A stretch of 64,000 bases of DNA. It comes from Epilithonimonas mollis. Its GTDB lineage: Bacteria > Bacteroidota > Bacteroidia > Flavobacteriales > Weeksellaceae. Under the pieces are notes generated by a model, which did no database searches, had not been told where the DNA came from, and saw only the letters and a list, made by a program, of their open reading frames with translations. The DNA is taken from contig NZ_FRAM01000001.1 of assembly GCF_900142325.1 (NCBI RefSeq), positions 1,488,001 to 1,552,000 of the forward strand. Direction: 5' to 3'. The translations under genes and the position numbers were made by a program. Shown in pieces: positions 58,564 to 64,000 of the stretch; the first letter of the stretch is position 1; each line of letters begins with the position of its first letter.

Positions 58564-61095
58564 ATGGATTATAAATTTTCAGACGGTTTGAACCGCGTGT
58601 TCAAGCAAAGCAAGAATGAAGCAAGGCGTTTGCAGAGTGAGTTTCTGAATACTGAACATTTCCTTTTAGGAATTATCAAAACTGAAAATTCTGCAAAAGA
58701 GATTTTAGAAAATCTTAGCGCAGACCTCACCCAAATAAAGCGAAAAATAGAAACCCTGAGTGCTGTGAACTCTAACCCTTTCACATCCAACATGGGAAGT
58801 ATTTCTTTTACAAAAATGGCCGATCAGGCTGTAAAAAGATCAGAACTGGAATGCCGCCAGTACCAATCTGCAGATATCAACACGGTGCATCTTTTGCTGG
58901 GAATCTTGTATAAACAAGAAGATCCAAGCTCAAGCATTCTGCAGGCCTACGATATCGATTATGATGCGGTGCAGAAAGCATACAGAACGATGTTGAAAAA
59001 CACCGATCAGCTACCACAGAACAGCGCTTATGATGACGATGAGGAGAAGGAAGAGCCATACAGCCAGATGAAAAAACCAACTGGAAATCTTGGCGCACAG
59101 AAAAGTAAAACACCCACTTTAGACAATTTCGGCCGGGATTTGACGTCTCTTGCAAGAGATGGAAAATTGGATCCGGTCATTGGCCGTGAAAAAGAGATTG
59201 AAAGAGTTTCTCAGATTTTATCCAGAAGAAAAAAGAACAATCCTCTTTTGATCGGTGAACCCGGGGTTGGTAAATCTGCAATTGCAGAAGGTTTGGCTTT
59301 GAGGATTCAGCAGAAAAAAGTTTCCCGGGTTCTTTATGGTAAAAGAGTGATTACGCTGGATCTAGCAAGTCTAGTTGCCGGAACTAAATACCGTGGACAA
59401 TTTGAGGAAAGAATGAAAGCGATTATGACGGAATTGGAGAAAAACAGAGACGTCATTCTTTTCATTGATGAGCTACATACGATTGTTGGTGCGGGAAGTT
59501 CAACAGGAAGCCTGGATGCCTCTAACATGTTCAAACCTGCTTTGGCAAGAGGAGAAATCCAATGCATCGGTGCAACGACATTGGACGAATACCGACAGTA
59601 CATTGAGAAAGATGGCGCTTTGGAAAGAAGATTCCAGAAAGTAATGGTTGAGCCGACTTCTATTGAAGAAACTATTCAGATCCTGCATCAGATCAAGGAT
59701 AAATATGAAGATCATCACAATGTTCATTATTCTGATGAAGCCATTAATGCCTGTGTTAATTTAACAGCAAGATATATAACAGACAGATTCTTACCGGACA
59801 AAGCGATTGATGCGATGGACGAAGCAGGATCCAGAGTTTATATCAAAAATATGAAAGTGCCTACAGAAATCATCGATCACGAAAAGCGCATCGAAGAGGT
59901 TAAAGAACTCAAGCAACAAGCTGTGAAAGCTCAGGATTACCTGGAAGCCAGAAAACTGAAAGATGAAGAGGAAAGACTACAAATCGAACTCAACATCGCT
60001 CAGGAACAATGGGACAAAGATGTGAAGGAGAAAAAAGAAGAAGTGACCGAGGAAAATGTTGCGGAAGTGGTGTCTATGATGAGTGGTGTCCCTGTAACCA
60101 AAGTTGGTAAAAACGAACTGGATAAACTGGCCCAGATGGACGAAAAACTTAATGGCAAAGTGATCGGTCAGGAAGATGCTGTTAAGAAAGTGGTGAAAGC
60201 CATCCAAAGAAACAGAGCCGGACTGAAAGATCCGAACCGTCCAATCGGAACTTTTATCTTCCTCGGAACGACAGGTGTTGGTAAAACCGAATTAGCGAAA
60301 GTAATGGCTCGTGAATTATTCGATTCCGATGAAGCGTTGATCAGAATTGACATGAGTGAATACATGGAAAAATTCGCAGTGTCAAGATTGGTTGGTGCGC
60401 CTCCGGGATATGTTGGATACGAAGAAGGCGGACAGCTGACTGAAGCCGTGCGAAGAAAACCTTATGCAGTTGTTCTTTTGGACGAGATCGAGAAAGCACA
60501 TCCTGATGTCTTCAATATTTTATTACAGATTCTGGATGAGGGTCACGTTACGGATTCATTAGGCAGAAAAATTGATTTCAGAAATACCATTATTATACTT
60601 ACCTCTAATATAGGAACCAGAGATCTGAAAGATTTCGGAGATGGTGTCGGATTTGGAACCAGTGCTAAGAAAACGAATTCTGACGCAAGAGCAAGATCCA
60701 CGATTGAAAGTGCACTGAAGAAGGCATTTGCACCAGAATTCCTGAACAGGATTGATGACATTATTATCTTCAATTCTCTTGAGCAGACCGATATCAGAAG
60801 AATCATCGATCTTGAGTTAGGAAAGCTTTACAGCAGACTTGAAAAATTAGGCTACAAAGTTGAACTGACTGATGAAGCCAAAGATTTCATAGCAGAAAAA
60901 GGTTGGGACAAAGATTTCGGTGCAAGACCTCTGAAACGTGCTATCCAAAAATACATTGAGGATTTGCTTGCAGAGATGCTGGTAAACAAACAATTTGGTG
61001 AAGGCGAAAAAGTTATTCTGGAAGTGAATGAACTGAAAGACGGACTTATCGGAAAACCTCAAAAAGAAAAAGGAACGAAAGAAAGTGTGAAATAG
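58564..61095 (+). CDS. clpC: ClpC-type AAA+ protease ATPase subunit
   Basis: This 843-residue Hsp100 unfoldase delivers proteins to ClpP. The Clp N-domain repeats occupy residues about 1-145. The first AAA+ module has Walker A LLIGEPGVGKSA near 229-239 and DELHTIVGAG near 303. A middle coiled region (about 440-490) contains a UVR-like segment DYLEARKLKDEEERLQ. The second module has Walker A LGTTGVGKTEL near 567-577 and DEIEKAHPDVF near 641-651. A VGFG stretch near 698-701 fits the ClpP-binding loop. The middle domain points to ClpC rather than ClpA or ClpB. It ends at a strong terminator. Confidence 0.93.
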   Translation: MDYKFSDGLNRVFKQSKNEARRLQSEFLNTEHFLLGIIKTENSAKEILENLSADLTQIKRKIETLSAVNSNPFTSNMGSISFTKMADQAVKRSELECRQYQSADINTVHLLLGILYKQEDPSSSILQAYDIDYDAVQKAYRTMLKNTDQLPQNSAYDDDEEKEEPYSQMKKPTGNLGAQKSKTPTLDNFGRDLTSLARDGKLDPVIGREKEIERVSQILSRRKKNNPLLIGEPGVGKSAIAEGLALRIQQKKVSRVLYGKRVITLDLASLVAGTKYRGQFEERMKAIMTELEKNRDVILFIDELHTIVGAGSSTGSLDASNMFKPALARGEIQCIGATTLDEYRQYIEKDGALERRFQKVMVEPTSIEETIQILHQIKDKYEDHHNVHYSDEAINACVNLTARYITDRFLPDKAIDAMDEAGSRVYIKNMKVPTEIIDHEKRIEEVKELKQQAVKAQDYLEARKLKDEEERLQIELNIAQEQWDKDVKEKKEEVTEENVAEVVSMMSGVPVTKVGKNELDKLAQMDEKLNGKVIGQEDAVKKVVKAIQRNRAGLKDPNRPIGTFIFLGTTGVGKTELAKVMARELFDSDEALIRIDMSEYMEKFAVSRLVGAPPGYVGYEEGGQLTEAVRRKPYAVVLLDEIEKAHPDVFNILLQILDEGHVTDSLGRKIDFRNTIIILTSNIGTRDLKDFGDGVGFGTSAKKTNSDARARSTIESALKKAFAPEFLNRIDDIIIFNSLEQTDIRRIIDLELGKLYSRLEKLGYKVELTDEAKDFIAEKGWDKDFGARPLKRAIQKYIEDLLAEMLVNKQFGEGEKVILEVNELKDGLIGKPQKEKGTKESVK

Positions 61096-61103
61096 ATTTA
61101 ATT

Positions 61104-61133
61104 AAAAACCACCTGAATCAGGTGGTTTTTTTA
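61104..61133. terminator. clpC terminator
   Basis: AAACCACCTGA (61106-61116) pairs with TCAGGTGGTTT (61118-61128) as a near-perfect palindrome, followed by a T run. It also faces the convergent gene ending at 61151. Confidence 0.88.
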
Positions 61134-61150
61134 TTTTTTACGATGAACTT

Positions 61151-61675
61151 TTATAAACCTACTACAAAGCCAACGCTCGGAACAAAACCGCTGCTAAAAA
61201 TACTTCTGTTCTCTTTCCAAAGCACATTGTACATCAACCCGATCTGAACAAAGGCATTATTACCTACATTTTGCATATAACCGCCTCCTAAATAAAGCGC
61301 TGTTTCATCTGTGCTGAATTTATAATTACTGTATTTCTCAGTTGAGTTAATGAAATATTGCTGAAGATTAGCTCCAATAAAAAATGAACGCCCAAAATAA
61401 TAATTGGCAAATGGTCCGAAACCAAACATCGTCGATTTATAGAAATTGGATGACTGCCAGGAAACATTGCCGGAAAGACCTCCTTCCAATTGGTCTGTGA
61501 TTTTGTAACCTACTCTCGGGGAAACTTGCAGATTGAAATAAGAATCACTCCCGAATCCAACTCCTAAACCACCTCCAAAAGTCCAACGGCTATTTTGATT
61601 TCCAGAACTCATTGCAATTTGCGCGAATGACCAAAAGCTAATGTGCATCAATAGTAAAGTGAAATGTTTTTTCAT
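61151..61675 (-). CDS. Outer membrane beta-barrel-like protein
   Basis: This 174-residue exported protein has a signal peptide (MKKHFTLLLMHISFWSFA, then QIA). The mature part shows alternating aromatic/hydrophobic strands and Gly/Asn/Ser turns typical of a small beta barrel: WTFGGGLGVGFGS, GGLSGNVSWQSSNFY, FGFGPFANYYFGRSFFIGAN, ALYLGGGYMQNV, and a final FVPSVGFVVGL. About eight strands can be counted. Such proteins are usually of unknown function in Bacteroidota. It is convergent with clpC and is preceded by repeat copy D. Confidence 0.8.
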   Translation of the reverse strand: MKKHFTLLLMHISFWSFAQIAMSSGNQNSRWTFGGGLGVGFGSDSYFNLQVSPRVGYKITDQLEGGLSGNVSWQSSNFYKSTMFGFGPFANYYFGRSFFIGANLQQYFINSTEKYSNYKFSTDETALYLGGGYMQNVGNNAFVQIGLMYNVLWKENRSIFSSGFVPSVGFVVGL

Positions 61676-61723
61676 AATATTTGAGTTTAATTTATCACTC
61701 GAATTTGGAAAACCGAATCTCTT

Positions 61724-61814
61724 GCAACCCGACTTGAACGGAGCTCATTTTTTGTGGCTGGAAAAGCGATGGCAAAAAATAGCGGGAGTGGAAGGCGGAA
61801 TAGTTGCCCAAATT
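61724..61814 (-). repeat. Dispersed hairpin repeat, copy D
   Basis: On the minus strand it starts AATTTGGGCAACTATTCCGC and ends AGCTCCGTTCAAGTCGGGTT before GC, matching copy B at both flanks with scattered changes. The middle GCCATCGCTTTTCCAGCC differs from the other copies. It fills much of the 276-base gap between the beta-barrel gene and mnmA. Confidence 0.65.
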
Positions 61815-61872
61815 AAAATTAATTATACCTTATCTCACACTATCGATTTTCTCAATGTCTAAAATTATGGTT

Positions 61873-61901
61873 TTTTGGCGAATATTTTAATCGTATTTTT
61901 G
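61873..61901 (+). promoter_or_regulatory. mnmA promoter
   Basis: TTTTG at 61873-61877 and TATTTTTG at 61894-61901 are spaced by 16 bases, both matching the consensus. The leader to ATG 61952 is about 45 bases and has no clear structure besides a short AACTC/GAGTT pair (61918-61932). Confidence 0.6.
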
Positions 61902-61951
61902 CAGCATCAAACTAAGAACTCCCGTCAAGAGTTTCGTAAAATTGAAATCAC

Positions 61952-63139
61952 ATGAAAATAGTAGTAGGCCTTTCCGGAGGTGTAGATTCTAGCGTGACCG
62001 CTTATCTTTTGCAACAGCAGGGTCACGAGGTTATCGGACTTTTTATGCGCAACTGGAATGATGCGTCGGTAACTTTGGAGGACGAGTGTCCCTGGATAGA
62101 AGACAGTAATGATGCGCTTCTCGTCGCACAAAAATTAGGAATTCCGTTTCAGGTTATCGATATGAGCGAGCTCTACAAAGAGAGAATTGTGGATTATATG
62201 TTTGAGGAATATCAGAAAGGCAGAACGCCGAATCCCGATGTGCTTTGTAACCGAGAAGTGAAATTTGACGTGTTTATGAAAACGGCTTTATCGCTTGGTG
62301 CTGAGAAAGTTGCAACCGGACATTACGCGCGCGTTACCTCGACTTTTGATGAAAATGGGAAGGAGATTTTCCACCTTTTGGCAGGAAAAGATAATAATAA
62401 AGACCAAAGTTATTTCCTTTGTCAGTTGAGTCAAGACCAATTGTCAAAAGCCTTGTTTCCGATTGGGGAATTAACAAAACCTGAAGTTCGTGAAATTGCG
62501 AAAGAACAAGGTTTGGTAACCGCAGACAAGAAGGATTCGCAAGGACTTTGTTTCATTGGAAAAGTAAGTTTGCCTACCTTTTTGCAACAGCAATTAGTTC
62601 CGAAAGAAGGCGAAATTGTAGAAATTTTCAATGATTTTGCAGAATATCATAAACCTCAGCCAACTTTCAATTCAAAACAGAAAGAATTGGAATATTTGTC
62701 GGCAAAAATCAATTATAAAAGAGAAGATGGAAAAGTGATTGGTAAGCATCAGGGGGCGCAGTTTTTTACGATTGGTCAAAGTAAAGGTTTAGGAATTGGA
62801 GGTCATAAGGAATCTTGCTTCATCATTTCCAGAGAAATGGAAAACAATATTATTTTTGTTGGCGAAGGCAGAAATTTCCCTGGACTTTTCCGCAAAGCTT
62901 TAAAAATAGATAATTCTGAAGTTCATTGGGTTCGGGAAGATTTGAGATTAAAAGTTGGCGAATCTATGGAAGTAATGGCAAGAATCCGTTACAGACAAAC
63001 TTTGGAAAAAGCAACCATTTATCAGTTCGAAGATGGATTTTATATGGAATTTGAAAATCCTCAATCTGCGATTGCCGAAGGGCAGTTTGCTGCTTGGTAT
63101 ATTGATGATGAATTGATTGGAAGTGGGGTGATTAGTTAA
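61952..63139 (+). CDS. mnmA: tRNA-specific 2-thiouridylase
   Basis: This 395-residue cytoplasmic enzyme puts sulfur on C2 of U34 in tRNAs for Glu, Gln and Lys, using ATP. The PP-loop [14 protein letters not shown] is at residues 6-19. The two catalytic cysteines are in [10 protein letters not shown] (about C99) and QGLCFIGKV (about C199). GHYARV near 127 and the C-terminal RIRYRQ near 345 are conserved. Length is slightly longer than E. coli MnmA (368). It is a single-gene unit with its own promoter and a terminator after it. Confidence 0.96.
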   Translation: MKIVVGLSGGVDSSVTAYLLQQQGHEVIGLFMRNWNDASVTLEDECPWIEDSNDALLVAQKLGIPFQVIDMSELYKERIVDYMFEEYQKGRTPNPDVLCNREVKFDVFMKTALSLGAEKVATGHYARVTSTFDENGKEIFHLLAGKDNNKDQSYFLCQLSQDQLSKALFPIGELTKPEVREIAKEQGLVTADKKDSQGLCFIGKVSLPTFLQQQLVPKEGEIVEIFNDFAEYHKPQPTFNSKQKELEYLSAKINYKREDGKVIGKHQGAQFFTIGQSKGLGIGGHKESCFIISREMENNIIFVGEGRNFPGLFRKALKIDNSEVHWVREDLRLKVGESMEVMARIRYRQTLEKATIYQFEDGFYMEFENPQSAIAEGQFAAWYIDDELIGSGVIS

Positions 63140-63178
63140 GCGAGATTAGATTTCATATTTATGCTGTACAAATAAAAT

Positions 63179-63211
63179 AATCCGCCTCAAAATTGAAGCG
63201 GATTACTTTTT
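63179..63211. terminator. Bidirectional terminator, mnmA / T9SS cargo gene
   Basis: AATCCGC (63179-63185) pairs with GCGGATT (63198-63204), extended by inner TCAA/TTGA. A T tract follows on the plus strand, and A/T-rich sequence on the other side. Confidence 0.8.
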
Positions 63212-64000
63212 TTATCTCTTAATTATCTTGAATCTTTGCGATTTCGTATCAGTTTCAGCTTCCAGATAATATATTCCGGTAGTGAGAGATGTAACATCAA
63301 CACTACTATTATTTAAAAGAGATAGCATTTTAATTAATCGCCCATTACTATCGAATATTTTAACTTCTTTAATTTTATCCTGAGAATCAAAATGCAGGAA
63401 ATCAATCACAGGATTTGGATAAATTTTAATCTTAGTGAATGAATCTTCTTGGACACCTAACATTTCGCTTATTCTGAAACTATATAGTTCCGAATAAATT
63501 TTCTCAGACCCATCCATCGCAGAAATTTTGTAATAATAAATCTTGTTGATATCGAGTCCAGATAAAGTAAATTCAATTGGCTGAACAGCGTTTCCATAAA
63601 CATAATTTAGAACAACTGGCGACAAAGATCCCAAATCGGGAGTTAAGCCATATTCAAATTTTACTGATGTTAGAAACTTTTGACCAGCATATACCAATCC
63701 TTTCATTTTCACTGAGGTATTGTCTATCGGAACTACAGAATCTTTAATAAGAATTGGAGTGGTAGGACTAGTTGTAAATATTGAGTTTTCACTATAAACA
63801 ATTCTCCCGTTAGTTTTTCCACTTAGACGATAATAATATGGTCTGTTAGGATCTATTGAAGAAATATTGATTGAAGCATTAACCTGTTTGTTTGATAAAG
63901 CAACAACATTATCAGGTGAAGCAGCAACACTATTTTCAAAATCTAAGGTGCCGTACTCAAATTTCAATTCAGTAATATCTTTATAGTATGCATCTACAAA
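63212..64000 (-). CDS. T9SS type A sorting domain protein, C-terminal part (5' end outside window)
   Basis: These are the last 262 codons of a larger secreted protein; the frame is open to the right edge, so the start lies beyond the window. Two fibronectin type III-like repeats are visible (about 63600-63960: KFEYGT ... INISSIDPNRPYYYRLSGKT, then SVKFEYGLTPD ... YYYKISAMDG). The last 75 residues are a type A sorting domain with KIKIYPNPVIDFLHF, VKIFDSNGRLIKML and LTTGIYYLEAET, ending FKIIKR. This tail directs export and surface attachment by the type IX system. The function of the cargo cannot be told from this part. Confidence 0.88.
   Translation of the reverse strand, partial: FVDAYYKDITELKFEYGTLDFENSVAASPDNVVALSNKQVNASINISSIDPNRPYYYRLSGKTNGRIVYSENSIFTTSPTTPILIKDSVVPIDNTSVKMKGLVYAGQKFLTSVKFEYGLTPDLGSLSPVVLNYVYGNAVQPIEFTLSGLDINKIYYYKISAMDGSEKIYSELYSFRISEMLGVQEDSFTKIKIYPNPVIDFLHFDSQDKIKEVKIFDSNGRLIKMLSLLNNSSVDVTSLTTGIYYLEAETDTKSQRFKIIKR

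Noticed and set aside
1-64000. CRISPR array, prophage, transposon or tRNA genes
   Set aside because: No regularly spaced direct repeats, integrase, transposase, phage structural gene or cloverleaf-like sequence was seen anywhere in the window.

Overview
The window is a gene-dense, AT-rich chromosomal segment from a member of the Bacteroidota, most likely class Flavobacteriia and the Chryseobacterium group (Weeksellaceae). This rests on the protein families present: type III glutamine synthetase, GLPGLI protein, DUF5689 and DUF5687 proteins, a TonB receptor with a carboxypeptidase-like N-terminal domain, and a type IX secretion (T9SS) sorting domain. It also rests on many promoters with the Bacteroidota -7 box TAnnTTTG and on the near absence of Shine-Dalgarno sites. 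I see no prophage, integrase, transposase, CRISPR array, rRNA or tRNA gene. This is mostly core genome.

Layout. 1-8.5 kb: 5' part of glnN (runs off the left edge), divergent DUF6909-type gene, DUF445 protein, serine hydrolase, TetR regulator, then the tatD-like / tcdA / rnpA / DUF4126 run. 8.5-14.3 kb: TonB-dependent receptor plus DUF5689 lipoprotein, divergent from a secreted endonuclease/exonuclease/phosphatase-fold enzyme. 14.3-20.7 kb: DUF6146-like lipoprotein, prfA, fumC, and an ABC transporter of the DUF5687 type. 20.9-26.3 kb: dnaB-rnhA, comM, manC and a SprT-like protease. 26.3-28.7 kb: TPR lipoprotein histidine kinase with its response regulator. 28.9-39.7 kb: a long mostly minus-strand block (elaA, engB, alpha/beta hydrolase, fused SpmAB protein, DUF6973-like protein, accD, fbaA, nadK with a CBS protein, TrmH-like methyltransferase, bestrophin). 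39.8-46.2 kb: HerA-like ATPase, DnaQ-type exonuclease, GLPGLI protein, lysA, TonB-C-like protein. 46.3-52 kb: Crp/Fnr regulator with surE, the S41 protease, htpG. 52-64 kb: methylmalonyl-CoA mutase large subunit and its chaperone MeaB, a glycosyltransferase, clpC, mnmA, and the C-terminal part of a T9SS cargo protein.

The best candidate for something undescribed is the leader of lysA. A good promoter is followed by a 23-codon lysine-rich open reading frame, and its stop codon overlaps one arm of an antiterminator. That arm competes with a strong intrinsic terminator placed just before the lysA start. This is the architecture of translation-coupled attenuation, and no riboswitch match is visible. 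Other notable items are five copies of a dispersed 80-150 bp intergenic hairpin repeat, a free-standing small-RNA unit at 37.09-37.17 kb, a DnaQ exonuclease carrying what looks like a degenerate GIY-YIG half, an AccD without zinc-ribbon cysteines, and several genes whose -7 box almost touches the start codon. All functional statements come from reading motifs by eye; no database search was possible.
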